Assembly (NCBI RefSeq): GCF_041224415.1
Contig: NZ_JBGFFE010000002.1
Coordinates: forward strand, 271,837-335,836
Origin: Clostridium_B lapidicellarium
GTDB taxonomy: Bacteria; Bacillota; Clostridia; Clostridiales; Clostridiaceae
DNA length: 64,000 nucleotides
Reading direction: 5' to 3'
Positions within the stretch are counted from its first letter, which is position 1; each line of letters starts with the position of its first letter. The notes under the pieces are model-generated. The model was not told the DNA's origin. It did no database searches and worked only from the letters and a program-made list of their open reading frames with translations. This document shows, piece by piece, positions 43,474 to 51,235 of this stretch. The translations under genes and the position numbers were made by a program.

Positions 43474-43618
43474 ATGCACATTATACACAAATATTCTGTT
43501 TATAACCTGTTATTATTTAATTTCAAGATCATATTTAAATGAAATTTATACCATTATATCATAAATAATCCATTATTTATACACATTATACACAATTTTG
43601 TGGACAAGATGTGTATAT
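43474..43618. repeat. Cluster of DnaA-box 9-mers
   Basis: The 489-bp gene-free stretch 43378-43866 holds this cluster. Two directly abutting pairs of TTATNCACA 9-mers occur on the plus strand: TTATGCACA-TTATACACA (43474-43491) and TTATACACA-TTATACACA (43577-43594). A reverse TTGTCCACA at 43599-43607 and a one-mismatch copy at 43610-43618 follow. Otherwise the stretch is AT-rich with no further feature I can support. DnaA, DnaB and DnaN genes are not nearby, so this is not an obvious oriC. Confidence 0.6.
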
Positions 43619-43866
43619 TTTCAAAACTGCAGTAACCAAATCAAATGATTTATCATATACTATTATCATCCATGCAACTACAAAGCTCATAAATTACAAG
43701 AACTATAAATTAACATTTCCTACTACAAAAATATACCTTTATATCTCACAAAACTAAGGGGATCCATTATCTTCTTAGTTTTTTATCTCTTTTTTCTTAA
43801 CACCTTTTCATTTTTATGATATTATAAAAGTAAGAAAAACTTTTTAAAGAAAGGTGGGGTTGATTT

Positions 43867-44052
43867 ATGAAAGATAACGTTATCAAAGTAAATTTTTCAA
43901 AAAACAATAAGAAAAAGAAGACATCATTTTTATCTTCAATAAAATTATTTTTATCAAAATTGTTTAGTTTTACAAATAAGGCCCCTGAAACAAATAAAAC
44001 AAAAGACAAAGACAATAAAAAAATTATATATTATTTCAAAGATATATCTTAA
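43867..44052 (+). CDS. Small basic hypothetical protein
   Basis: A 61-residue lysine- and asparagine-rich protein with a central amphipathic stretch (SSIKLFLSKLFSF). GGTGGGG lies seven bases before its ATG and an intrinsic terminator follows immediately, so it looks like a real monocistronic gene. I recognise no family. The positive charge and the short hydrophobic helix suggest membrane or nucleic-acid association, but nothing more can be claimed. Confidence 0.55.
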   Translation: MKDNVIKVNFSKNNKKKKTSFLSSIKLFLSKLFSFTNKAPETNKTKDKDNKKIIYYFKDIS

Positions 44053-44077
44053 GGTGCCTATAGATGCACCTTTTTAT
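44051..44077 (+). terminator. Terminator of the 61-residue gene
   Basis: AAGGTGC and TGCACCTT form a stem with a six- to seven-base loop followed by TTTTATTATT on the plus strand, overlapping the stop codon. Confidence 0.75.
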
Positions 44078-44145
44078 TATTTATGTGATAAAATCACATT
44101 AAACTAACTTTTATTTAAATCAAGTTTATTATAGGAGGGTTAAAT

Positions 44146-44628
44146 ATGAAAATCGGACTTGGATATGATGTCCACAAATTGGTTTATAACAGAGCTCTCA
44201 TATTAGGTGGGGTGACTATTCCTTTTTTCAAGGGATTGCTTGGTCATTCCGATGCTGATGTATTGATCCATGCAATAATGGACAGTTTATTGGGAGCTTC
44301 CTGTTTGGGAGATATTGGCAGACATTTTCCAGATCAAGATAAAAAATACAAAGATATATCTAGTCTTGAATTATTATCTAAAGTATTAAATCTAATCAAA
44401 ACTAACCACTATGTCATAGAAAACATAGATTCCATCATAATAGCTGAAAGGCCAAAATTATCTCCCTACATAGATCACATGAGAAAAAACATAGCTAAAA
44501 CCTTAGAGATAGACATATCCATGATAAATATAAAAGCTACTACTGAAGAAGGTTTGGGATTTACAGGCAAGGGAAAAGGCATTGCCGCCCAAAGCATATG
44601 CCTTTTAAACAAAGATCACTCTAGTTGA
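44146..44628 (+). CDS. ispF: 2-C-methyl-D-erythritol 2,4-cyclodiphosphate synthase
   Basis: A 160-residue homotrimeric enzyme of the non-mevalonate isoprenoid pathway that cyclises CDP-methylerythritol 2-phosphate with release of CMP. Zinc ligands are visible in GYDVHK (Asp, His) and the second His in LLGHSDADV. DIGRHFPD and NIKATTEEGLGFTGKGKGIAAQ complete the family pattern. AGGAGGG precedes the ATG. It stands alone with a terminator on each side; ispD is not adjacent. Confidence 0.96.
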   Translation: MKIGLGYDVHKLVYNRALILGGVTIPFFKGLLGHSDADVLIHAIMDSLLGASCLGDIGRHFPDQDKKYKDISSLELLSKVLNLIKTNHYVIENIDSIIIAERPKLSPYIDHMRKNIAKTLEIDISMINIKATTEEGLGFTGKGKGIAAQSICLLNKDHSS

Positions 44629-44662
44629 AGATAAATAGGAATATTAATTCCTATTTATCTTC
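44627..44662. terminator. Bidirectional terminator between ispF and the DUF1836 gene
   Basis: A 16-bp perfect stem around a four-base loop. It begins on the ispF stop codon and runs into the last codons of the minus-strand gene (stop at 44651), so each gene end is also a terminator arm. Confidence 0.75.
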
Positions 44663-45259
44663 CTTGACTTCATAATTATTGACTATATTTTGAACTAATT
44701 TTTTAATTGCACTTGCCTGACATATCAAAGACATAACTACGAAGAAAACCATTATTCTCTCTTCTTCTTTTCCTTTAATATTCAAATGCATATCCTCAAC
44801 TATGCTTTGAAATTTTTCTTCATTAAAGTTTTCTTTTTCCATTAAATCTTTAATACTGTTTTTTTGGAGATCTGAAAATATTTTATATGCATCTTCCCAT
44901 GATATTATATCGTCTTCTCCATTATTTATTTCATTAAAAGCCAATCCAAACACTTTTTTTATCTCTTCCGTAGTAAGTATTGGTCTCATATAACTTAATA
45001 AAATAAGCTGAGTCAGATGAACTTTCGTATATCCCCTTTTCTTCCCATCCTCCAGCTTAGATATAACTTCATTTTTTATATAATTTTGTACTATATTATT
45101 TGTATAATTTTCTCCTTCGAATTTATCATTAAGATAATCTATAACCTGAGACAAAAATAAATCATATCTAGGTAAATCCTCATAAGGAATTATTGTATTA
45201 TTTGATATGTTTTTTGCCACTTTATCTATATACTTCATTTCAAAACTCTGTCCGCCCAA
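44651..45259 (-). CDS. DUF1836 protein
   Basis: About 202 residues. IPYEDLPRYDLFLSQVIDYLND and the helix-turn-helix-like YTKVHLTQLILLSYMRPILTTEEIKKVF are typical of the DUF1836 family, found in Firmicutes and thought to be DNA-binding regulators of MerR-like fold; targets are unknown. The C-terminal part ends in a hydrophobic helix (MVFFVVMSLICQASAIKKLV). TTG 45259 is preferred because GGAGG lies ten bases upstream; the open frame begins at 45283. Confidence 0.75.
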   Translation of the reverse strand: MGGQSFEMKYIDKVAKNISNNTIIPYEDLPRYDLFLSQVIDYLNDKFEGENYTNNIVQNYIKNEVISKLEDGKKRGYTKVHLTQLILLSYMRPILTTEEIKKVFGLAFNEINNGEDDIISWEDAYKIFSDLQKNSIKDLMEKENFNEEKFQSIVEDMHLNIKGKEEERIMVFFVVMSLICQASAIKKLVQNIVNNYEVKEDK

Positions 45260-45602
45260 TTCTTTACAACCTCCCAATAACATGATAACCCAATTTTGCT
45301 CGAACTAAAAATCACTTGATACTAATATTATATGGCATATAAATAATCTTTACAAACTAAAGATTCATAAAATATATAAAAATATAATATTTTTATAATT
45401 AAATAGTCTTAAATTACTTAAAATAAGTTAATTTAATACTTGTTATAAGTTATTTAATACTATATAATAAATAATATAAAAAGCTTCTGATCATTAAAAA
45501 CTTCCGACTATTGTACAAATAATTGCTTTAAATTAAAGATTATATACTAGCCGTCAAAAGAGTATTATGTTACCATAAAGAAAAGCTGAGAGCTTTAAGG
45601 GG
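45260..45602. other. Gene-free AT-rich stretch
   Basis: This spacer between the divergent DUF1836 gene and the PspA operon is very AT-rich. An imperfect palindrome TTAAATTACTT...AAGTTAATTTAA lies near 45413-45440. A short AAAGCT/AGCTTT hairpin (about 45582-45596) sits just before the GGGGG ribosome-binding site of the next gene. I see no clear promoter pair, although promoters for both genes should be here. Confidence 0.5.
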
Positions 45603-46169
45603 GTGGCTAAAATCAAAAACAATAAAAAATTTTTTATTATATCAATAGTACTTACTTTTTTATTTCTGTCAACAGGTATTTTTAACATTCAATCAAGTAA
45701 TTTTCCTGCAGGCAATACTTATAGCATTGCTTATGCCAAAGGTTCACATTTCAGTGTACATGGGCATAGTTCTGGAAGTTTTATCTCACACACAAAATCT
45801 TCCGGAGGCAATTTTAAATCAGGAAGTTTTTCTACACCTAAGTCTACTTTCCATAAAAGCTCCAGTGGTAACAGCTCTAGTGGAGATTTTAAATCAGGAA
45901 GTTTTTCCAATACACCTAATTCTTCTTCAAAGTCTAGCAACGATAAAGCCAACAGAAGCACTTCTCAGCCTGATAAAAACTATAACAACGAAAGCAGAAG
46001 ATCTTTTCTTCCCATACCAATTCCCATACCATGGGGATACGGCAGCGGTTACTACGGAACCAGCAGCTTACTGGCAAGTTTTTTCTGGGGTTTTACTAAA
46101 TTCGTAATATTAATACTAATAATAATATTTATCATAAACAGAATAAATAAATTCAAAAGGAAAAGATAA
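45603..46169 (+). CDS. Ser/Gly-rich membrane protein of the PspA operon
   Basis: A 188-residue low-complexity protein. An N-terminal membrane segment or signal (FFIISIVLTFLFLSTGIF) is followed by a Ser/Lys/His/Gly-rich region with the repeat NFKSGSFS / DFKSGSFS (residues of about 65-105), then a Pro/Gly stretch (LPIPIPIPWGYGSGYYG) and a C-terminal transmembrane helix (FVILILIIIFIINRI) with a basic end. The start is uncertain: GTG 45603 is the only usual codon but lies almost on the AAGGGGG ribosome-binding site. It is probably co-transcribed with pspA, 21 bp downstream. Confidence 0.65.
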   Translation: MAKIKNNKKFFIISIVLTFLFLSTGIFNIQSSNFPAGNTYSIAYAKGSHFSVHGHSSGSFISHTKSSGGNFKSGSFSTPKSTFHKSSSGNSSSGDFKSGSFSNTPNSSSKSSNDKANRSTSQPDKNYNNESRRSFLPIPIPIPWGYGSGYYGTSSLLASFFWGFTKFVILILIIIFIINRINKFKRKR

Positions 46170-46190
46170 TTTAATTAAGGAGGATTTTTT

Positions 46191-46841
46191 ATGAGCGTGT
46201 TAAAAAGAATATCAAATATTTTCAGGTCAAAGGTAAACGGTACTTTAGATGAAATTGAAAACCCTATTGAATTGCTGGATCAGAAATTGAGAGACATGGA
46301 TGACAGCCTAAATAAAGCCAAATTATCTTCAGCTCAAATATTGGGAAATGTTCATGAAATAGAAAAAAAGATAGAAGAATCAAAAAGGATATCCGCTGAA
46401 TTTGACAGTAAAGTAAAACTTGCTTTAAAAAAAGGAAATGAAGAGCTGGCCAAAAAGGCCCTGGCAAGAAAGCTGGAAGCTGATAAAAGCTATAAATCTC
46501 TTGAAGCAAGTCATAAAGATGCCTGTGAAAAAGCTGAATCAGTAAAAATCAAATTAAAGGAGCTGGAAGAGGAAATTCACAAGACCAGAGTATACAGAGA
46601 TGAAGCTGCTGCAAGATTCAATAATGCTGAGGCCAGTAAAAAAGTAAATGAAATAATGGCTAATGTAGATACCGGAAATAACAAAATAAATTTAGATGAT
46701 ATTGAAAGAAAAATTCAAAAGAAAGAAGCTTTAGCAGAAGGGTTGGGCGATTTAAAGGAAGAAAATGATTTAGATAAAGAATTCGAGAAACTTGATGAAG
46801 TTGATCTTGACGAAGAACTAAAAAAATACAAGCAAAATTAG
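46191..46841 (+). CDS. pspA: PspA/IM30 family protein
   Basis: A 216-residue, almost wholly helical coiled-coil protein. VLKRISNIFRSKVNGTLDEIENPIELLDQKLRDM is the family N-terminal amphipathic helix, and the long Lys/Glu-rich coiled coil that follows matches PspA/IM30/LiaH. These proteins form ESCRT-III-like scaffolds on stressed membranes. It is flanked by a membrane protein upstream and a cysteine-rich protein 8 bp downstream, an arrangement I do not know from the classical psp or lia operons. AGGAGG precedes the ATG. Confidence 0.88.
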   Translation: MSVLKRISNIFRSKVNGTLDEIENPIELLDQKLRDMDDSLNKAKLSSAQILGNVHEIEKKIEESKRISAEFDSKVKLALKKGNEELAKKALARKLEADKSYKSLEASHKDACEKAESVKIKLKELEEEIHKTRVYRDEAAARFNNAEASKKVNEIMANVDTGNNKINLDDIERKIQKKEALAEGLGDLKEENDLDKEFEKLDEVDLDEELKKYKQN

Positions 46842-46849
46842 GTGATACT

Positions 46850-47503
46850 ATGGACAAAATTCGTAAATCTATAGAGCTTGAGAAGGATAAATATGGAAAA
46901 ATATTTGTAGATATAAGTTTCGCCATAGATAATGTTTCCCCCTTTATAGATAAAGAAATTTTAGCTAGGCGAAAATATTCCGCTAAAATAACAACTTTAA
47001 AAAAATATATGGAACTGCTAGAATCCGCAGAAAGCGAACTCAATACAAAAAAATTTTTTAGAAAATCAAAGGAGGATAGATATATTTTTCTATTAGAGTC
47101 CTATAAAAATGATCACTCGGAATCTCTATCGCAGCTTGAAAAATGTTCCAATTGTGAATGTTTGAATTGTACGGCCAATTGTAAATTTGACAGCTGTCTT
47201 GGATGCAAAAGCAGCTCAAATATAACATATTGTGACAGAGAAAAAATCAACGTTACAAAACATGATGATTTTTCAATCAACCTTCTAAACAACAGAACTG
47301 GTAAAAATAACAGATATACTGTCCTAGCCACTCTCCAGGACGTAAAATTGGACAGAAAATATATTATAATTGAAAACATAAAATCCAAGGAAAAATTCAT
47401 TCTTTATTATTATCCCGGAATTTCAGAGGACAGTTATGGAGAAATTAAAGATGCTCAGGAATTTGATTTTATAGTTTCTACCTTCCAAAGTGTAGATAAA
47501 TAA
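46850..47503 (+). CDS. Cysteine-rich hypothetical protein of the PspA operon
   Basis: A 217-residue protein of unknown family. Residues of about 1-90 are helical and charged. A compact cysteine cluster follows (CSNCECLNCTANC, CLGC, then a lone C), nine cysteines in about 35 residues, enough for two zinc sites or an iron-sulfur cluster. The C-terminal 80 residues are beta-rich (RYTVLATLQDVKLDRKYIIIEN...). It starts 8 bp after pspA (AGGTGATACT before ATG), so a joint role with PspA in membrane stress is likely, but its activity is unknown. Confidence 0.65.
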   Translation: MDKIRKSIELEKDKYGKIFVDISFAIDNVSPFIDKEILARRKYSAKITTLKKYMELLESAESELNTKKFFRKSKEDRYIFLLESYKNDHSESLSQLEKCSNCECLNCTANCKFDSCLGCKSSSNITYCDREKINVTKHDDFSINLLNNRTGKNNRYTVLATLQDVKLDRKYIIIENIKSKEKFILYYYPGISEDSYGEIKDAQEFDFIVSTFQSVDK

Positions 47504-47528
47504 CCTAAAAAGCTGCAAGTTCAAATAC

Positions 47529-47635
47529 TTGTCCACAGAAATCGCAATTTTATGCACATTTTCTGTGGATAAGTTACATGCCGATATTGTTATACTTACA
47601 GCAAATTAATATGAAGTTATCCACGTTGTGGATAA
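47529..47635. repeat. Second cluster of DnaA-box 9-mers
   Basis: Five DnaA-box-like 9-mers occur in 107 bp between two convergent genes: TTGTCCACA (47529-47537), TTATGCACA (47550-47558), reverse TTATCCACA (47564-47572), TTATCCACG (47617-47625) and reverse TTATCCACA (47627-47635). The last two form the arms of the terminator hairpin listed separately. Confidence 0.6.
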
Positions 47636-47639
47636 CTTC
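47613..47639. terminator. Hairpin at the end of the PspA operon
   Basis: A perfect 12-bp stem, GAAGTTATCCAC with its complement, around the loop GTT. On the plus strand TATTGTTAATATAT follows. It lies between the convergent ends of the PspA operon and the CCA-transferase gene and may terminate both. Confidence 0.55.
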
Positions 47640-47665
47640 TATTGTTAATATATATTCAATATACT

Positions 47666-49048
47666 CTAAAATGACTGTGATTTTAAGTAATCAATTGCCT
47701 CTTCACGGCTATTTATCCTCCCTAGATATCTAAGTTTGTTGATATCCTCGAGTATATCTTTAATAACCGGACCTCTTTTACCCAGAATTTTCATAACATC
47801 TTTTCCATTTAAAAATCTATTTTCCCTTATCTCGCAGTATAACTTATATTCCTTTAGCATACGCTCGATAAAAGCTTTAAATCTTTCCTTTTCGTTTTCT
47901 CTATCCAAATTCATCCTGGTAGCATAATTATCACAAAATGCAGTAACAAGTATTCCAATAACATAACCATCATAGCGATAAAAGAATTTATAAACAGCTT
48001 TTCTATTATTTAAAGAACCATTTTTAAAAAGTCCCAGTGGATACATATGCCCCCTAACTATATTTTCAATATAGTTTTCTGCCTTTTTAGGGAATTTCAA
48101 ATTATTACAAAAATTTTTACATATCTCAGCTCCCTTTATATCATGTCCATGAAAGCTTATTTTATTGTTTTCTTTCTTATAAGCTTCATATTTGCCTATA
48201 TCATGCATAAAACAAGCTAAGCCCAGATATTCGCTGAGCTCAAATTCTCCTATTTTAACTTCAAATACACTTAAATCCAAACCTTTCAAATTCATTTTGC
48301 CTTTTAAAATATCCTTAAATACCCCATATGTCAAATTCATATGGGTAAACACATCTTCTACATGATATTTACATTTTCCTATAGTCTTCAATTCATCTAT
48401 ATAGGGCATAATATTTTTTAATATCCCGTAATCATCCATAATTTCAAAAGCCGACCCCGATTGATCTTCCTTTATTATCCACATTAGCTCCCTAAATATT
48501 CTTTCTTTAGGTGCTTCCATTACCTTATTTGATATCTTTTCAATTTGTTTTTCCGTTTCCAGATTAAAATGCATACCGCACTTTATATAAAACCTTATTC
48601 CTCTCAATATTCGAACAGGATCTTTCTCTAAACTCTTCTCATTTACACTCTTGAGTATCCTGCTTTTTAATGCCCTCCTACCGTAAAACGGGTCAAATAT
48701 CTTATCATTGATGACTCTCATAGCTATGGCATTTATAGTAAAATCTCTAGTCCCCAAATCCTCTTCAATAGAATTACCTTTCATAGATGATATGTCTATT
48801 GTATTTTTGTCTAAGATGCATCTGTATATCCCTGCATCTTCCTTTATAGGGAAAAATTTATAATCTATTTTACTCATTTCTGTCATGAACTTATGAATAT
48901 TTCCCTTAATCACAAAATCTGCATCTTCAGGTTCCGCCTGTGCACTCATCAATTTATCTCTCACATACCCGCCTACTAAATAAATTTCCAGTTCCATGTC
49001 ATTTGCTATATTTCTCAAATCATAAATAAATTTTTTCAAATAATTCAA
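47666..49048 (-). CDS. cca: CCA tRNA nucleotidyltransferase / poly(A) polymerase family, with HD domain
   Basis: About 460 residues of the class II nucleotidyltransferases that add or repair tRNA CCA ends. The signature LVGGYVRDKL and the catalytic EDADFVI are at the N-terminus, RDFTINAIAM and DPVRILRGIRF follow, and an HD domain (CFMHDIGKYEAY, FHGHDIKG) lies near residue 265. Whether it adds C, A or both cannot be read with certainty. TTG 49048 (AGGTGG five bases upstream) is preferred to GTG 49057. Confidence 0.9.
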   Translation of the reverse strand: MNYLKKFIYDLRNIANDMELEIYLVGGYVRDKLMSAQAEPEDADFVIKGNIHKFMTEMSKIDYKFFPIKEDAGIYRCILDKNTIDISSMKGNSIEEDLGTRDFTINAIAMRVINDKIFDPFYGRRALKSRILKSVNEKSLEKDPVRILRGIRFYIKCGMHFNLETEKQIEKISNKVMEAPKERIFRELMWIIKEDQSGSAFEIMDDYGILKNIMPYIDELKTIGKCKYHVEDVFTHMNLTYGVFKDILKGKMNLKGLDLSVFEVKIGEFELSEYLGLACFMHDIGKYEAYKKENNKISFHGHDIKGAEICKNFCNNLKFPKKAENYIENIVRGHMYPLGLFKNGSLNNRKAVYKFFYRYDGYVIGILVTAFCDNYATRMNLDRENEKERFKAFIERMLKEYKLYCEIRENRFLNGKDVMKILGKRGPVIKDILEDINKLRYLGRINSREEAIDYLKSQSF

Positions 49049-49274
49049 ATCAACCACCTACTCTTTATTATTTTACCACATAAAATAGTTTATCTTATAA
49101 TATCAATAAAATATATAAAATATAATTTCGACACATAATATTCAATTATCCATTTAATTACTATTTTATTCATAAATATTAGCTATAATTTTATTTTATT
49201 TTTTTTTGCAGCTAGCCCCATGTATTTAACCTTTTCTACAAGATCAACCATCATTTTATGTACCTCAGTTGTTA

Positions 49275-49303
49275 TTGACTTTTATATACTTGGGTAGTAT
49301 ATT
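49275..49303 (+). promoter_or_regulatory. Upstream tandem promoter for the AbrB-like gene
   Basis: TTGACT (49275-49280) and TATATT (49298-49303) are 17 bp apart, 80 bp upstream of a second similar element. The whole gap 49058-49431 has no gene and is otherwise plain AT-rich DNA. Confidence 0.5.
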
Positions 49304-49355
49304 AACTTTAGATGGAATTTCATAAGAAATTTGTAAAATATTTTATGAAATAATG

Positions 49356-49384
49356 TTGACTTTTAATGTAATTTTTGCTATTAT
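49356..49384 (+). promoter_or_regulatory. Main promoter of the AbrB-like gene
   Basis: TTGACT (49356-49361) and TATTAT (49379-49384) are 17 bp apart, about 48 bp before the start codon. Confidence 0.6.
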
Positions 49385-49431
49385 TTAATTGTAGTTATGT
49401 CGAATTATGGAATTAAAGGAGGAGAGCATAA

Positions 49432-49677
49432 ATGAAATCTACAGGTGTTGTTCGAAGAGTGGACGAGCTGGGAAGAATTGTAATCCCTATAGAATTGAGA
49501 AGAACTTTAGACATTGCTGAAAAGGATGCCTTAGAAATATATGTTGATGGTGAACAAATTATATTGAAGAAATATGAACCAGCATGTATTTTTTGTGGTG
49601 ATGCAAGAGATGTAATAAACTACAAAGGCAAAAATATTTGTAAGAAATGTTTAAACGAACTCCGACAAGGTAAATAG
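49432..49677 (+). CDS. AbrB/SpoVT-family transition-state regulator
   Basis: An 81-residue regulator. The N-terminal swapped-hairpin AbrB domain reads STGVVRRVDELGRIVIPIELR, the DNA-binding part of AbrB, Abh and SpoVT. The C-terminus carries CIFCG and CKKC, a probable zinc site typical of clostridial AbrB homologues. In Bacillus AbrB represses post-exponential genes; several clostridial homologues affect solventogenesis and sporulation. GGAGGAG precedes the ATG and a clean terminator follows, so it is monocistronic. Confidence 0.92.
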   Translation: MKSTGVVRRVDELGRIVIPIELRRTLDIAEKDALEIYVDGEQIILKKYEPACIFCGDARDVINYKGKNICKKCLNELRQGK

Positions 49678-49691
49678 TATTAATATTTATT

Positions 49692-49728
49692 AAAAAAGCT
49701 GATATGAAACTTTCACATCAGCTTTTTT
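49692..49728. terminator. Terminator of the AbrB-like gene
   Basis: AAAAAAGCTGATATGAAA and its near-complement form a long stem with a short loop. The T-run on the plus strand and A-run before it make it active for this gene and possibly in both directions. Confidence 0.85.
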
Positions 49729-49872
49729 AATTTTGAAATACCTATCACACATATCCACAAATACAAAAAAAGACATAGCTAAATTAGGCAAAATTCCACC
49801 CTTATTTAACTATGTATGTATATTTTTCTATTTAACAAATATGTCTAAATTATAATATAATATTTTATGTTG

Positions 49873-50940
49873 TTACATAACTCTTCTTCCACCTGTGAAA
49901 TCCGATCTATTATCCAGACTTGCTATTTTCACAACATCACCAGTTTTAGGTGCATTGATAAAAGATCCATTTCCCACGTATATTCCCACATGATATGCAG
50001 GTGAACCGAAGAACACTAAGTCGCCCGGTTGGAGTTCACTCCTTGAAACTGCCACACCAACATTTTGCTGTGCCTGTGAAGTTCTTGGAAGATCTATGCC
50101 AAAATGTGCATACACATATTGAACTAATCCCGAACAATCGAAACCTGAAGGTGAAGTCCCGCCCCAAACATATGGCACATTTAAAAAGTTAGAGGCATAT
50201 GCTACTACTGCATTTGATGTCGCTGTCTCACTGCCGCCTCTCGAAATACTACCGGTTATTCTCGGTGCCGCCTTTCTAATTTCCTGTACATTATTTGCTG
50301 CTGAAGCAATCATTTTTGAAGTTTCCGTATCAGCTACTGCAAGTTCCTTCTCCTTAGCATCCAAAGACTTTATCAAAGTATTCTCGCTGTCTTTATCACT
50401 GTTAAGCTTGGACAATTTTTCTTCATTATCAGATTTTAACACCGAAAGTTTTTCATTTTCTTGATCAAGATTTTGTTTTTGAGCAGATAATTGTTCTTTT
50501 TTAGTCGTTAAACCCGATATGACATTTTTGTCAAAGCCCATTACCTTTTTTACATTATCTAACCTAGATAAAAAATCATTTAAATTATTAGCATTTAGGA
50601 CTACACCTAAATAACTGTTGGAACCATTTATGTACATAGCTTTTACTCTTTTATTAAACAACTGCTGTTGGTTCTCTAGATTCTTTTCAGTTGATTCTAT
50701 ATTTGATTGAGTAGCTTTTATATTATCAGTAACATTGTCAATATCTTTTTTGTTATCGTCAATTTGCTGCATAACTTGTCCTATATCATTATTTAATTTT
50801 TCAACTTTAATCTCCAAATCTTGTTTTTGCTGCTTAACTTCAGTTAATGAATCAGAATTACTTGGTGCCGCAAAAACATTTGCCCCTGTTGACAAAGCTA
50901 ATGTTAAAGCCATAGCAACAGATAAGGTTTTTCTATTCAA
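49873..50940 (-). CDS. Secreted NlpC/P60 endopeptidase with coiled coil
   Basis: A 355-residue secreted hydrolase. A signal peptide (SVAMALTLALSTGANVFA) is followed by a long coiled-coil PcsB/CwlO-like region (residues of about 30-215). A C-terminal NlpC/P60 domain shows the catalytic cysteine in GFDCSGLVQYVYAHFG, the histidine in YHVGIYVG, and the LQPGDLVFF motif. It cleaves peptide cross-links of peptidoglycan; the coiled coil probably couples it to a division or FtsEX-type complex, by analogy. The 5' leader contains competing hairpins. Confidence 0.92.
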   Translation of the reverse strand: MNRKTLSVAMALTLALSTGANVFAAPSNSDSLTEVKQQKQDLEIKVEKLNNDIGQVMQQIDDNKKDIDNVTDNIKATQSNIESTEKNLENQQQLFNKRVKAMYINGSNSYLGVVLNANNLNDFLSRLDNVKKVMGFDKNVISGLTTKKEQLSAQKQNLDQENEKLSVLKSDNEEKLSKLNSDKDSENTLIKSLDAKEKELAVADTETSKMIASAANNVQEIRKAAPRITGSISRGGSETATSNAVVAYASNFLNVPYVWGGTSPSGFDCSGLVQYVYAHFGIDLPRTSQAQQNVGVAVSRSELQPGDLVFFGSPAYHVGIYVGNGSFINAPKTGDVVKIASLDNRSDFTGGRRVM

Positions 50941-50977
50941 TTTATCTACCTCCCATTTTAATATTAATTTATTTTTT

Positions 50978-51004
50978 CCAAATTATAAATTTGGGCGCCA
51001 AATT
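50978..51004 (-). promoter_or_regulatory. Alternative hairpins in the NlpC/P60 leader
   Basis: On the minus strand AATTTGG (51004-50998), CCAAATT (50994-50988) and AATTTGG (50984-50978) lie in a row, so the middle element can pair with either neighbour. The second pairing ends about 25 nt upstream of the GGGAGG ribosome-binding site. Upstream, an A/T-armed stem with ATACTC/GAGTAT (51021-51036) followed by CTTTTT resembles an attenuator. Confidence 0.4.
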
Positions 51005-51064
51005 AAATAAATTTAAAAAGATACTCTCTGGAGTATAATTTTAAATTTAAAACAGCACAGCTTT

Positions 51065-51094
51065 ATTATATCATTAAACCATGGTTCATCTCAA
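51065..51094 (-). promoter_or_regulatory. Promoter of the NlpC/P60 gene
   Basis: On the minus strand TTGAGA (51089-51094) and TATAAT (51065-51070) are 18 bp apart, giving a leader of roughly 115 nt. Confidence 0.5.
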
Positions 51095-51235
51095 CGCTTA
51101 TGATAAATTTTTCTTAAAAATATTAGATTTTTTTAATAAAACCCCATGATTTATTAATAATTTAATTATTTTTAAGCAATATTTTTAACAATATATCAAT
51201 AAATATCTGCACTATTTTGGATCTATTTTTAAATA

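Noticed and set aside
43797..44015. Minus-strand frame of 72 codons opposite the 61-residue gene
   Set aside because: No ribosome-binding site, Phe/Leu-rich antisense composition, and the plus-strand gene has a strong Shine-Dalgarno sequence and terminator.
43474..47635. Chromosomal origin (oriC)
   Set aside because: DnaA boxes are dense, but dnaA, dnaN, recF, gyrB or rpmH are absent and I see no clear DNA-unwinding repeat set. Titration or regulatory sites are likelier.
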